Assembly (NCBI RefSeq): GCF_019175385.1
Contig: NC_083348.1
Span: 1,937,001-2,001,000, forward strand
Reading direction: 5' to 3'
From: Lycium barbarum
Lineage: Eukaryota; Streptophyta; Magnoliopsida; Solanales; Solanaceae
Length of the DNA stretch: 64,000 bases
Shown here: positions 12,601-24,067 of the stretch, one piece after another
How the letters are laid out: the number at the start of each line of letters is the position of its first letter
Numbering within the stretch: the first letter of the stretch is position 1
Translations under genes and position numbers: made by a program
The notes under the pieces: generated by a model
What the model saw: the letters and a program-made list of their open reading frames with translations, nothing else
What the model was told of the DNA's origin: nothing
The model's database searches: none

Positions 12601-13340
12601 GTCCCGTCATATGATTCTGTCGGTCTGTTAGAGGTCTGTGGACATGTTTGTGGGTCGGGATCTTTCTGTACAGTTGGGTACTTATGTTGTGTTTGGGCGA
12701 TCCCATTCGCCGCGGCGGCCGGTCCGCATATATGTAGATGTTGCTTTGTTGGCCCTGTGAGGCCTTTGTTGGTATTTTCTGCGTGCAGGGTATTTGGGAT
12801 AGTCCGTAAAACAAAGGAAACTCTGCCGAAATTTTTCTGGAAATTATCTAAATTTAGAATAAAGCCTTGTCGGCTTCTGCCATATACTAGAATGCGTTTG
12901 AGTGCCCAGATCAGGCACTAGTCACGGCCTACGGGGTTGGGTCGTGACAGCCCTGTCCCGTCATATGATTCTGTCGGTCTGTTTAGAGGTCTGTGGACAT
13001 GTTTGTGAGTTGGGGGTCTTCCTGTATGAATGTGTGTATATGTTGTGTTTGGGCGATCCCATTCGCTGCGGCGGCCGGTCCGCATATGTATAAATGTTGC
13101 TTTGTTGGCCCTGTGTGGCCTTTGTTGGTATTTTCTGTGCGCAGAGTATATTGGATAGTCCGTAAAACAAAGGAAACTCTGCCGAAATGTTTCTGAAAAT
13201 TATCTAAATTTAAAATATAGTCTTGTCGGCTTATGCTATATACTGGAATGCGGTTAATAAAATCTGAGATAGCATTTGATAGATGTGTCTGGGTGCCCAG
13301 ATCGGGCACTAGTCACGGCCTACGGGGTTGGGTCGTGACA
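6642..13340 (+). mobile_element. Composite of two head-to-tail gypsy LTRs, interior lost
   Basis: The block begins TGTTATACCCCG and ends GGTCGTGACA, with 5-bp duplications CTAAT at 6637-6641 and 13341-13345, so it inserted as one LTR element. Inside are two related LTR copies: unit A 6642-9923 and unit B 9924-13340, the second starting with TGTTATATCC. They share blocks in the same order, for example a block with cgtgcctcgatg at about 9200-9420 and 11950-12110, and one with catgccgcgcaggtac at about 9710-9830 and 12380-12490. Both carry a TATA-like box followed by a leader (TATAAAA at 6880; TATATATA near 10228). There is no gag, pol or primer site. Unit A lacks the terminal 3' block present in unit B. 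LTRs of over 3 kb ending this way suggest a chromovirus/Tekay-like gypsy family, but the interior is absent, so the lineage is inference. Confidence 0.75.
12596..13340 (+). repeat. Tandem duplication of the LTR 3' terminal block
   Basis: The terminal block of LTR unit B occurs twice: 12596-12949 and 12950-13340. Both start GCCCTGTCCCGTCATATG and end at the LTR terminus GGTCGTGACA. The second copy has an extra stretch of a few dozen bases near 13252-13295 and scattered substitutions, so the duplication is not very recent. Confidence 0.8.
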
Positions 13341-13345
13341 CTAAT

Positions 13346-14465
13346 GGTGTGATCTAGTGGTCGATGAAGTGTGCAAAATTTAGAGACCAAAGTTCAAATT
13401 TCAGCAGAGACAAAATTATTAGGTGATTTATTTTCATATGCCTAAGCTTGGGTGAGAGATAGCAGGGCACTGTTGGTTGGATTTCGTTAGTGTCTACATG
13501 GGCATTACTTCATAAGTATTGCTGCTTCCCCTGCTTCTTCTTCTTCCATTGGTGCGGCATTTTGAAGAATTTGCTCAACAAAGAAAAAAACGAAACCAAC
13601 AGATTTTGCAATTTTTTGGCTGGGCATTACTTCAGAAGTAATTTCCGCTCATTTGGTAAGTAAAATATTGTTGTTTTGTTTCAATTATTTATGTGGGTTT
13701 TGCTGCTGATTATCCAACAATTTACAGTAGCAATTGTACTTGTTGCAACAAGTGCTAAAGCTGCTGTATAAGAGCTTCTAATTTTTTTTCTTTTTTTTTT
13801 TCTTTTAGTATTTTCATTTATTTACTACAATTTTTCCCATCATTTTATCATTAATTATATTTAAAAGCTCATATAATAATGACAATAAAGAATGTTGTAG
13901 TTTCTTCAGAAGTTGCTGTAGTTTATGCAACAACTATTGTAGTTGCTGCCACAATTACAATAGATTATGTAGTTGTTGCAACTTCTATACTAATTGTTGT
14001 TAAATACGTAGTATGAATAAGTTGCAACAGATTTGTGAGTTGTTGCAAGTAGTGTACTACCTGTTGCAACAAGTATCTTACTTGTTGCAACAACTCACTG
14101 ATCCGTTGGATTCAGCTTCAGTCCAACAGAACCCAAAAACTGGACCCAAAAAACTGTAGCTGACTCCAACAGATTAGTTAGTTGCTGTAACAAGTGTATT
14201 ACCTGTTGCAACAAGTAATATACTTGTTGCAACAACTCACTAATCTGTTGGACATCTTCAACTGTCTTTGGATTAAACAGAACTCAAAAAACTGAAGCTG
14301 ACTCCAACAGATTAGTTAGTTGGTGCAACAAGGATAGTACTTGTTGCAACAAGTAATCCACGTGTTGCAACACCTGATTTATCTGTTTCAACAAGTCATT
14401 AAGTTATTGTATTTTGTTACTATACTGTTATGACCTTTTTTTTAAAAAAACAAAATATATTCAGG
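13346..14465 (+). other. Region upstream of the MULE transposase, with palindromic repeats
   Basis: Over 1.1 kb without a convincing gene. From about 13730 to 14400 the motif ttgttgcaacaa and variants (gttgcaacaactcactg, ccaacagattagttag) recur, with two longer near-repeats at 14040-14110 and 14165-14245. The transposase homology begins just after a possible splice acceptor (atattcag, 14457-14464). This stretch is therefore probably intron and 5' leader of the MULE gene. No terminal inverted repeat could be identified next to the LTR border. Confidence 0.5.
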
Positions 14466-17400
14466 TAGCATTAATGGGGGACTCAATAACAATAGGTTTG
14501 ATTGCCATGGCGAATGGATCGAGAAGAACAATCGATATATTTGGCGATGGAAGGGCAGTCACATGTTAGAGACGATAGCGATGAGTGTCCAAAGAGATGT
14601 TGTGTTTGATGATTTTGTGAACTTAATCATCACCTATTGTGAATTAACTTGTGAACCGAAAGATCTTGCCATCGCTTACATGCATAGCTCTTTTGAAAAC
14701 CAGAGGGTCTTGCCTTTTAAGATAACCGATCAGGATCGTTTGCGTACTTATTTGAATGATGTAGCTAGGCCCATTTTAAGGGTATACGTGGTTGGAAGCC
14801 CGGTAGAGAACCATAATTTAGGTCAAGACCAACAAGATGTGTTAAATGATAAATTGGATGGGGTAGATATGGATATGGATATTCTAGATAATGGAAGTGG
14901 GGGTGAGCCGATTCCTACACCCGAAGTTGCGAGCAATACACCATGTTCTACACAATCTTCACAGTGCAGCCATATTCAAGATGATGAAACAGGATTTTAT
15001 AAAGGAATGTCATTCAAGAACAAGGAACAACTAGCAGCTATGTTGAAACTTGCTTGCGTGAAGAAAGATTTTACACTCAAGAAGGTGATTAATTCGCGCA
15101 CTGTGTATTGCTTTAGATGTGTACATTCGGAGTGCAAGTGGTGGCTGAGGGCTATGAAGCTTTTAAGTTCTGACAAATTTTGTATTACAACCTACGTAAA
15201 GTATCACACATGTGGTTATGAGCATATTACTAGCCATAATCCACACGCCACAGCGAAAGTCATTAGTGAATACTTCAAAGATAGGTTTCCCGGCGGTAAA
15301 GGCCCATTACAAAAGATATGAACCAATCATTCTGCACAGAATTGGGTTGTAAGGTAAGTTATTGGAAGGTCTGGAAGGGCATGGAGATTGCAAAATCTTT
15401 GACAAGGGGGACACATGAGCATGGGTATGCAGTGCTTGATGAGTACCGTTATATGCTTCGTTCCGCAAATCCAGGAAGTAAGACGGCATTGAAGGTTGAT
15501 GCTAATGGGAAGTTCAAGTACTTTTTTGTAGCCTACAAGGCTTGGATGCTTGGTTTTGCGCAAATGAGAAAAGTCATAGCTGTCGATGAGACATTCTTGA
15601 AGAGCAAGTACGAAGGAGTGTTATTGTCAGCCGTGGCGCAAGATGCGGAGAATCATGTTTTTCCTGTAGCATTTTGTGTAGTGGACAAGGAGTGTGATGC
15701 CTCATACAAATATTTTTTTGAACAAATGAGAAGCTTTGTAGATGATACCAAAGAGTTGTGCATAATTTCTGATAGGCATCCAAGTATCAAAAAGGCAGTT
15801 TCAATTGTCTTCCCTTTATCTCATTATGGTTGTTGCATGAAGCACCTTGGGGAAAATCTTTGAACCACCTTTCACAATACGAAGGTCATATCTCAGTTTT
15901 ATAAAGCAGCAAAATCGTACAATATAGATGAGTTCAATGACCATTTCAATCAAATCAGAGATACCGTCCCTGGGGCCGCCGAACATCTTGAACGTGTTGG
16001 ATTCCACAGATGGAGCAGGGTATTCTTCCCCGGAAATAGGTATTCATACATTACCTTTCCAACAAATAACACATTTGTTGGAACAACTAACTCACTTGTT
16101 GCAATAGGTAATTTAGTTGTTCCAACAACTCACTTAGTTGTTGCATTTTGTTATGACACAGAGACAATAACTGAATCTCTCTCCAACAAGTAACACATTT
16201 GTTGGAACAATTACCTCACTTGTTGCAACAGGTAATTTAGTTGTTCCAACAACTCACTTAGTTGTTGCATTTTGTTATGACACAGAGACAATAACTGAAG
16301 CTCTCTCCAACAAGTAACACATCTGTTGGAACAACTACCTCAATTGTTGCAACAGGTAATTTAGTTGTTCCAACAACTCACTTAGTTGTTGCATTTTGTT
16401 ATGACACAGAGACAATAACTGAAGCTCTCTCCAACAAGTAACACATTTGTTGGAACAACTACCTCACTTGTTGCAACAAGTAATTTAGTTGTTCCAACAA
16501 CTCACTTAGTTGTTGCATTTTGTTATGACACAGAGACAATAACTGAAGCTCTCTCCAACAATTAACACATTTGTTGGAACAACTACCTCACTTGTTGCAA
16601 CAGGTAATTTAGTTGTTCCAACAACTCACTTAGTTGTTGCATTTTGTTATGACACAGAGACAATAACTGAAACTCTCTCCAACAAGTAACACATATGTTG
16701 GAACAACTACCTCAATTGTTGCAACAGGTAATTTAGTTGTTCTAACAACTCACTTAGTTGTTGCATTTTGGTATGACACGGAGACAATAACTGAAGCTCT
16801 CTCCAACAAGCAACACATCTGTTTGATATTTAAGCAGTTGTTTGATATTTTCCAACAGTTATAATCATTTGTACGTTAAGGATTACGTTATTGTTTATTT
16901 TCACAGGTATAATATTATGACGTCAAACATTGTTGAGTCGGTGAATTCAATGTTCAATGTTGAAAGACAGTTTCCCATTACTGCTTTATTTGATGCCATA
17001 AACAGGAGATTTGCAGAAAAATTTCATGAGAAACGTATGGAGTTCATTGACTCACCAAACATCTTTGTTCCTTCAGTTGAATTTTTTTTTCAAAATTTGT
17101 CAACTTGGGGAACAAGTTGTTAGCCCATCAAATAGCCAACTACAAGTTCAGCGTCATCAGTCACGGTGCAGTTGCGACAGTCGATCTGCAAAGTAGATCT
17201 TGTACTTGTAGAGTTTTTGACCTGGACAAAATACCTTGTCCACATGCAATGGCAGCGCTTCGTGTCCAATATGGTGACGATTTTGGAAGGTGGATTTATA
17301 ACTACTCATCTCCATATTATAAGGTGGAGAATTACATAATTGCATATTGTGAGGAAATTTGTCCTGTGCCTTCTGAAGAATCTTGGGAAGTTCCTTTAGA

Positions 17401-17593
17401 GATTTTAGAGAGAGAGAGATACCTCCTCCATATGTTGATCCAAGCAAACCCGGAAGAAGGCGGACAAAGAGGAGGTGTGGAATCATTTCCAACGAGGAAA
17501 AACAAATGCTCCTTATGCAAAACAGCTGACCACAAAAAAAACAACATGTCCAAGCCTAAATGCTCCATAGTTGTAAATTGCATTATGCTTTAA
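14465..17593 (+). pseudogene. Mutator-like (MULE, mudrA-type) transposase, decayed
   Basis: This would be the transposase that cuts and pastes a MULE. The N-terminal part (14465-15321) ends in the MuDR domain, with FYKGMSFKNKEQL, CVHSECKWWLRA and the TYVKYHTCGYEH zinc-binding-like motif. The MULE transposase domain (15318-15863 onward) has VIAVDETFLKSKYEGVLL and LCIISDRHPSI, which hold two of the catalytic acidic residues. After an intron (16040-16906) come YNIMTSNIVESVNSMF and a SWIM zinc finger (SCTCRVFDLDKIPCPHAM, about 17197-17250). The C-terminus ends in a degenerate CCHC-like knuckle. Damage: a frameshift near 15300-15318, an in-frame TGA at 15861-15863, a frameshift near 17100, and no start codon in the first conserved block. 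The coding order matches an intact mudrA gene, so this is a recent pseudogene rather than a distant relic. Confidence 0.85.
16040..16906 (+). repeat. Intron of the MULE transposase made of 124-bp tandem repeats
   Basis: The donor (AATAG|GTATTC) and acceptor (TTTTCACAG|GTATAA) join to restore GNRYNIMTSN across the boundary. Between them lie about six copies of a 124-bp unit (copies begin near 16071, 16195, 16319, 16443, 16567 and 16691). Each holds acatttgttggaacaac, cttgttgcaacagg, a tagttgttccaacaactc block and gttatgacacagagacaat. Copies differ by only a few bases. Confidence 0.85.
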
Positions 17594-17639
17594 TAATAGT
17601 TATCTGTTGAAACTTTATGACATTGTAATATTATTGTTT

Positions 17640-17990
17640 CTTAGCATGGTAATTTATGTTTAACTTCCAGCAAGTAATAAATATGTTGCAACAACCAAAT
17701 TACATGTTGGTGTTTTTTCAACTAAGTTATGTGTTACAACTTGTGTTTTATCTAACAAGAGTAAGGATTTGTTCAACAACTTAATCACTTGCTGCACAGA
17801 TATTACAATTGTTGCAACAGATTCTACATGTGCTGCAACAGATATTGTACTTGCTGCAACAAATACTATACTTGCTGCAACGGATACTATAGCCGCTGCA
17901 ATAGATACTATAGTTGTTGCAACAGATTCCTCACATGCTGCAGCAGATACTATACTTGCTGCAACAGATACTACTTGGTTCACCCATATT
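17640..17990. repeat. Short degenerate repeats with the gctgcaacagata motif
   Basis: After the transposase stop, the motif (t/c)(t/g)gctgcaacagatactat recurs at roughly 30-bp spacing between about 17780 and 17975, preceded by single ttgttgcaac motifs. Open frames on both strands here are low-complexity consequences of the repeat and are not annotated as genes. Confidence 0.7.
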
Positions 17991-17994
17991 TAGT

Positions 17995-18575
17995 GATCAA
18001 CTACTCGATTCGCCCATATTTAGTGATAAACAAAGGAAATCAACCATATTTAGTGATAAACAATTGAATACTTAATCAATTTAATGTATTTTGAGTCAGC
18101 GAAGAGGATCTCCTAAGCCAGCATGCACTAAATCGAGTGATCATTAGAGTGAATTGATGTGAACTACTCGATTCACCCATATTTAGTGATAAACAAAGGA
18201 AATTAACCATATTTAGTGACAAACAATTGAATACTTAATCAATTTGATGTATTTTGAGTCAACCAAGAGGATCTCCTAAGCCAGCATACACTAAATCGAG
18301 TGATCATTAGAGTGAATTGATGTGAACTACTCGATTCACCCATATTTAGTGATAAACAAAGGAAATCAACTATATTTAGTGATAAACAATGGAATACTTA
18401 ATCAATTTGATGTATTTTGAGTCAGCAAAGAGGATCTCCTAAGTCAGCATGCACTAAATCGAGTGATCATTAGAGTGAATTGATGTGAACTACTTGATTC
18501 ACCCATATTTAGTGATAAACAAAGGAAATCAACCATATTTAGTGATAAACAATGAAATACTTAATCAATTTGCAA
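17995..18575. repeat. 163-bp tandem repeat, three and a half copies
   Basis: Copies begin near 17998, 18161, 18324 and 18487, each with actactcgattcacccata, two tagtgataaacaa blocks, attttgagtca and ggatctcctaag. The copies are very alike. The last is truncated where the 63-bp array begins. This unit is unrelated in sequence to the gcaaca repeats around it. Confidence 0.85.
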
Positions 18576-19026
18576 GTACATTGTTGCAACAACTAAGTAA
18601 ATTGTTGCAACAGAAGATCCATATGTTCCAACAGATGCCTTACTTGTTGCAACAACTAAGTAAATTGTTGCAACAGAAGATCCATATGTTTCAACAGATT
18701 CCTTACTTGTTGCAACAACTAAGTAAATTGTTGCAACAGAAGATCCATATGTTCCAACAGATGCCTTACTTGTTGCAACAACTAAGTAAATTGTTGCAAC
18801 AGAAGATCCATATGTTCCAACAGATTCCTTACTTGTTGCAACAACTAAGTAAATTGTTGCAACAGAAGATCCATATGTTCCAACAGATGCCTTACTTGTT
18901 GCAACAACTAAGTAAATTGTTGCAACAGAAGATCCATATGTTCCAACAGATTCCTTACTTGTTGCAACAACTAAGTAAATTGTTGCAACAGAAGATCCAT
19001 ATGTTCCAACAGATTCCTTACTTGTT
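18576..19026. repeat. 63-bp tandem repeat, about seven copies
   Basis: The unit contains cttgttgcaacaactaagta, aattgttgcaacagaagat and catatgttccaacagat. Because 63 is a multiple of three and the unit lacks stops, one frame stays open for the whole array with a 21-residue repeat (LLQQKIHMFQQMPYLL-like). Alternating copies carry gatgcc or gattcc, so duplication probably proceeded in pairs (126 bp). The array is cut off by the insertion of the LTR at 19032. Confidence 0.85.
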
Positions 19027-22000
19027 GCAATTGTTACGCCCTATTTTGAATGGGTCCAAGATAGTTTGCAACTTCACGGTTCTTCTAACTAGTTTTAAAA
19101 GGGTTAGAGTCGCCACCTTATTTTTATGGAAAAAAACAGGAAACCTATATATATCTGTGTGTCTAGCTCCATTTTAGTCCACGAAACCTATGAGATTCTA
19201 GGTAAGGGTTTTATTTACCCCGAGGGGAAGGTGTTAAGCATCCCTCGGAGCCTATCCGAAGACAGTCTTTAAACTTAGCCTAATTAACACTAGAGGGGAA
19301 TTATTTAATTATTTCTTATTTATTATCACCTATTTAAAGAATTGCAGAAAAAAGAAACTACTCTCTCAAAACTATTTGTATAAAACGGGGTTTTAAGGTA
19401 AATATAACTATGCGAGTAAATGCATATTTATAAAGGAAGTGGTTAACGCTAATGTATGCATGAGGAAAATATGTATGACATTCATTTTTATATAAGGATA
19501 ATATGTATAATATAGAATAAGGAGGGATATATTTTTTATAAGAAAATAATGTATCTATGTGATATGTAAAGAATTAGATAGTATATGTGATATATATGTA
19601 TATGAAAATGGTACATGTGTATGTTTATTGTAGAAGCAGTAGTTAGTATACATGAGATGCAAACATATACGTGTATATATTCATGATGTATTTTTGTATA
19701 CAATAGTATAAAATGAGAGGATTAGTAGGTATATTTTGGGGAAATGTATCTATGCGATATTTATATCCTATGTAAAGATGGTATATATTGTTTCAAAAAT
19801 AACTATTTTTGTCATATAAGAGTAATATAGGTATATACATGATGAAAAGATGATTAAAGTAATTACTTAAAATAGGATAGTGTGTATATGTATGTGTGTA
19901 CATAAAATGAAATATGTACCTTGTAGTTCTTGTAAAATAGCTTAGGCCACCATACTTAAGCCATCTTATTTTCCACTAAACAAATTGGCTTGCTCATGTT
20001 AATACTAAAAGAAAACAAATTCTGAAAAATGTCCGAAACCATTTGGTCCTTGAGATCAATTAAAAAACGTTACCACCCCATTTTGAAATCCTGCACTCTT
20101 GAACTTATTTTGGGCCCAAACCAATCTAAAAAAAACGTGAGCAGTAATGGAGTCCTCCATTTGTTGCCTCTTCATAAAACTATTTGCGAATGTAGAAAAA
20201 TGAGACTGAAAACAGTTGCTTTATAAAAGTAACTTTAGTTTACCACTTTATGAAAGTTTATTTGAAACCTGAAAAAAAATGTTTTCAAGCTTAGTTGATG
20301 TAACCAATCCACGCAGAGACAGGAAATTAATGTCGGTACAAATGTCAATCCATAAAAGTGTTAGTCAAAGGGTGTAAATAACATATAAGTAAATACATAA
20401 GACACAAAGGTGTGAAGAGAGGAAGAAGGACAAGGGCTCGAGACACAAATCAGATGGGACTATTGACGTGAGCTTAAATACGACTGCTACTGATTGCTTC
20501 TAATTCTGGGCTGAACTTGGAGTTGCCATAACTCCATATTCTCCCAAGTGTGTTCATGCAAAAGAAAGGAGGAAAAGGAATTAGAAACAGTCTTAATAAA
20601 AGAAACATAGTAAGTAGGAAATGCAATATATACAGCTGGTTAATTCCGCAACATGTCTTCAATACATAAAACTTTTCAAATGCAGGTTGCGACTTCCAAT
20701 CCAAAAGGATAGGATAACAGTTAGCCAAAGATAAAAAGGTAGTAAGAGAAACTAACAACATTTAACCGAGACAATAGAGATGATTTTAGACGCTCCGGCT
20801 AACCAAAGCACTCAGCAAGCAAAGGGAAGCCTTCTGTTGAAAGCATGCTTTTCCCAATTTCAATAAGCTAAAATGATTCCAACATACATGACTTTATCAT
20901 AACTATCTTACGACAATCCTATCTTCTGTTCAAATCCCTCTTTCTCACAGAACCTAATAACCAAATGACATGGCTATCCCAGGTTTGTAGAAAGGATTGT
21001 TGATTTTCCTATATACTTTTTTTTCTTAGGATCCGTTAGCCATGAGTTTCCAGAACATCGAATCCCATAAATTTATAACAAGCTTTAACAAGAATGTAAA
21101 CTTTTGTCAAGTAACACATTTTAACATGTCCTGTAACAAATTCTATTTGAAAGTAATCCCTAGTAAAAGGAATTCTAAACGAAAGCATAGCAGGACTGTT
21201 GCAAGCGTAAGCTCGAATCTGTCCAACCAACTTATTCTAAAGCTCCAGAGCTCGCATGAATATCCCTTCGCCAAAATAAATAGAGATGAACTAAACTAAA
21301 CCAAAAGGTCACACTAAGTTCACAACTACAAAACTCGAAGCTAGCAATGGACTCACACAAAACTCTATATGTGTACAACTGGTTTTAACACAACAGGTCT
21401 TGACAGTATGCAATAAAACATAGCAATCCCAAAAAAAAAGAACTGCCTACTACCTTATAATTTCAATTCAGTTTTCATGTTATAAAATCTCAAATTTGAT
21501 CATCTGAACATTATAGGAAGCAAAGTTTTTAGACATAAAGCTCAAAAATGCTACACAAGCAATCATAGAATGTAAATCACAACGCGCCTTCACTACTTGG
21601 GAGGATTCAGCTAAAGAGATATGTTACTAAGTTAAAAACCTTTCCAAAATCTTATAGTAGTGATTTTAAAACAAGCAGTAACGAGAAGACTAAATTCACA
21701 ATAAACCTACTCAAAAATTTAACATGAACCAATTACCACATTCCTAACACACAAGGAAGATTTTAAAACCATTCTTGGCATTCTTACTGCTTCGTAACCC
21801 CATTTTATATTTCAATATTGCAGTATTTCAGAATCCATACAAACACCGACTCAGACGCAGTTTTATATCCTAAAGGGTCAACAAGTTGGCTTTTGAAAAC
21901 TCACAACTTACGCCAAAATCTTTATGTACTGTTTTCAGCTAGAATTATGATAAAAATAGTCCCTCCAGATTAATGGATGGAGTTTAAAAAAAAAGACAAC

Positions 22001-22748
22001 AGGATGCTGGTATGTTTGAAAAGTTAGACTGCCATTTTTGCCAAAATGTTGTCAACTCATCTCAACCATTCTAATAACAAACAGAAGACAGGCAGGTTCA
22101 AACAAACATAACTGAATAAATAATAAGAAACATCACTACGTTTTCTTTTTAGTTTGATAACCCGAAAATGAAATGTAAGACGAGGACGAAGATGATTACT
22201 AACTTAGTTAGCCATATAATGAGAGCAACTCGCAAAACAGAGAAATTAGCCAAACGACGAAGTCAAACATAGATTTGACGAATTTAATCGCCTTACACTA
22301 ATTTGCAACAAACGAGGAGACGACACATTCCAGCCAACCAAACCAAGTAAACGACGAGAAATACTTAAACGACTACATTTCTACTTCTTATAAAATGAAA
22401 GACGAAGAGAGGACGAGTGTGATTACCTTCTCCGTGACAGCGAATTGAGGCTATTATCGTCGTCGAGTCTCGGAATCCGCTTGAAGTGGTCTTTGCTCAG
22501 CCGAGAGCTAAAAGAAGGGATTTCGACAATCAAAACTTAGAGTAAAAAATAAGATTTTCTGAGAATCCAAGTTTTTAGCAAAGGGGATTTTATGAGGGAA
22601 AACTTGAAAAATAAAAGGGATTTTTTTTTGTGGTTCTTCAACTTGTTTAAAAAACAGCCCATGGAGGCTGGTATTTATAGCCAAAGTCTTAGGGGATTTC
22701 ATCAGCTTCTCCAAGAGGTTGAAAAATTCGGAATTCAAAAAAAATAGC

Positions 22749-22770
22749 GGGGGGGGGGGGGGGGGGGGGG
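22749..22770 (+). repeat. Run of 22 consecutive G
   Basis: An uninterrupted G22 tract just inside the Ogre LTR, 6 bases left of the Tat LTR start. The Ogre LTR copy near 43165 has only six G at a similar place (aaaagggggg), so the tract probably grew by slippage. Its length may be unreliable in any assembly. Confidence 0.75.
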
Positions 22771-22776
22771 AAGGTG

Positions 22777-23517
22777 TGTATACGGTAAAAACCGGATATG
22801 AGGAGAATCGGTGGAGCGCGGAACCAGAGGAAGGAATGAGAATGTGCGGGACACTATTCGCCCTTGACCGGGGTAATGCTTGGGCCGGAGATGGGCAAGG
22901 ACACCGACAGGTCTGCCTTCGACGTCGTTGAAATGGCCAAGCCCGGTGACCCGAGCATCCAAGCCCGTTGACCCGATCATTCATGGCCGTTAGTCCGAGC
23001 AGCCGTTGGTCCGTGTGGCCATTGCATGCGGGTCATGCGCCAGTAGCGTCCTGCCATAGTCAACTACCTACCATGCGTGTGTCAGACGGCGCCGTCAGTC
23101 TAATCCCACCAAATCCGGGCAAAGCTGTCCTTGCTACTATTATTTTATTAGTTCCCATTGTATGAGACTCATGAAGGTGACACTATAAATAGGGCATATC
23201 CCCCTCCTTTGAGGGGGTTGAGGGGGTTGGCTCCTTTACTTTCCAAGAACATTTATAATAAAAGAGTTCATGCATACAATCTCTCTTTCAATATCTGATT
23301 CGGCCAAGACCATTTATTTATATTTATATTGTGTTTATTCCATCAATTATCCCACATTATTTATAAACGTTTGTATTCATAGCAAATCGCCATCATTAGC
23401 CATTTTATTGAGTAACTCTCGCATATACATTTTCCCTATCTAACATACATCAAGATCCAAGCACATATCCTATACCCACTTACAAATTCAATTGATTATC
23501 CGATTTCGGGGTAAACA
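22777..23517 (+). mobile_element. Tat-type gypsy LTR, complete (741 bp)
   Basis: Begins TGTATACGG and ends CGGGGTAAACA, imperfect TG...CA inverted ends. Flanks are AGGTG (22772-22776) and AAGTG (23518-23522), a 4-of-5 match. TATAAATA lies at 23184-23191. It is followed directly by Ogre LTR sequence, not by a primer-binding site, so it behaves as a solo or 3' LTR. A second, 5'-truncated copy is at 28190-28856. Confidence 0.7.
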
Positions 23518-24067
23518 AAGTGACGTTTTTTTTTTTTTTTTTTATGGGAAGTTCTGAAAGAAAAAAGATTTTTGATGGATAATATCAAGAAAAAAGGGGT
23601 GAAAAATATCACCTTTTCAGTTCGATTTGAGAGGAGAAGAGCCGTTGGGGTCTAATACATGGTAGATTCCTCCATTACCCACTGAATCGAAGGAGAGTTC
23701 GAGCTTTAAACTAGCGGTTCATTGCACTCCTCTTCTACAGAGGTTGAAACGACCTATATCGGCTCCTTTCGGCTCTCCCACCACGTCAATCAAAAGGACA
23801 GGAGACGTGGTAGCAGTGGAGGTGGCTATGGCTTCAAACCAACGAACTTAAGGTTTTTGGGTTAAAGAGAGAGTGGGGTGTTTGGTTCCGTGGTCCGATG
23901 GGCGTGGTGGTGGTGAGGTGACGGAAGTGACGTGATGGGGGATGGGGTGGCGGCGATGGTTGAAGAGGTCGTTTGGTTAGGGCTGTTGGTTTAGAGCCCG
24001 TTTGGATTGGCTTATAAGTTGCTTATAAGTTGTTTTCAGCTTTTTTGAGGGTTTGGCTGGCCAGCTT
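22845..24067 (+). repeat. First copy of a 1.2-kb direct duplication (LTR plus flank)
   Basis: From tgcgggacac to ggctggccagctt this matches 28190-29403 with few differences. Most differences are in the LTR part, including one extra 11-bp gttgaggggg-type unit near 23217. The non-LTR part (23518-24067) is Ogre LTR sequence and the start of a MITE. At 24067 it breaks abruptly into reverse-transcriptase coding sequence. It contains no gene. Confidence 0.88.
23994..24067 (+). mobile_element. Truncated copy of a Tourist-like MITE
   Basis: Starts GAGCCCGTTTGGATTGG like the complete MITE at 29330 but ends at ggctggccagctt, where it is fused to reverse-transcriptase sequence. The fusion point lies at the 10-bp perfect palindrome gctggccagc inside the MITE. 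Confidence 0.75.

Noticed and set aside
12277..12921. 214-codon open frame
   Set aside because: Lies within LTR sequence and crosses the repeated LTR block; Cys/Phe-rich chance translation.
16061..16825. CRISPR-like regularly spaced repeat
   Set aside because: Units are contiguous tandem copies without unique spacers, in a plant transposon intron.
18485..19177. 230-codon open frame with a 21-residue Gln/Leu-rich repeat
   Set aside because: It is the translation of the 63-bp tandem array (21 codons without stops) running across an LTR border at 19032; no independent support for a protein.
22749..22770. Telomere-like G-rich tract
   Set aside because: Pure G without the plant TTTAGGG unit; better explained by homopolymer expansion in an LTR.
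22508..22984. 158-codon minus-strand frame with poly-Pro
   Set aside because: Crosses the G22 tract and the border between two LTRs; poly-Pro is the G tract read in reverse.
24030..24067. Start codon of the pol fragment at 24030
   Set aside because: The first codons come from the truncated MITE; the frame only happens to be open across the junction.
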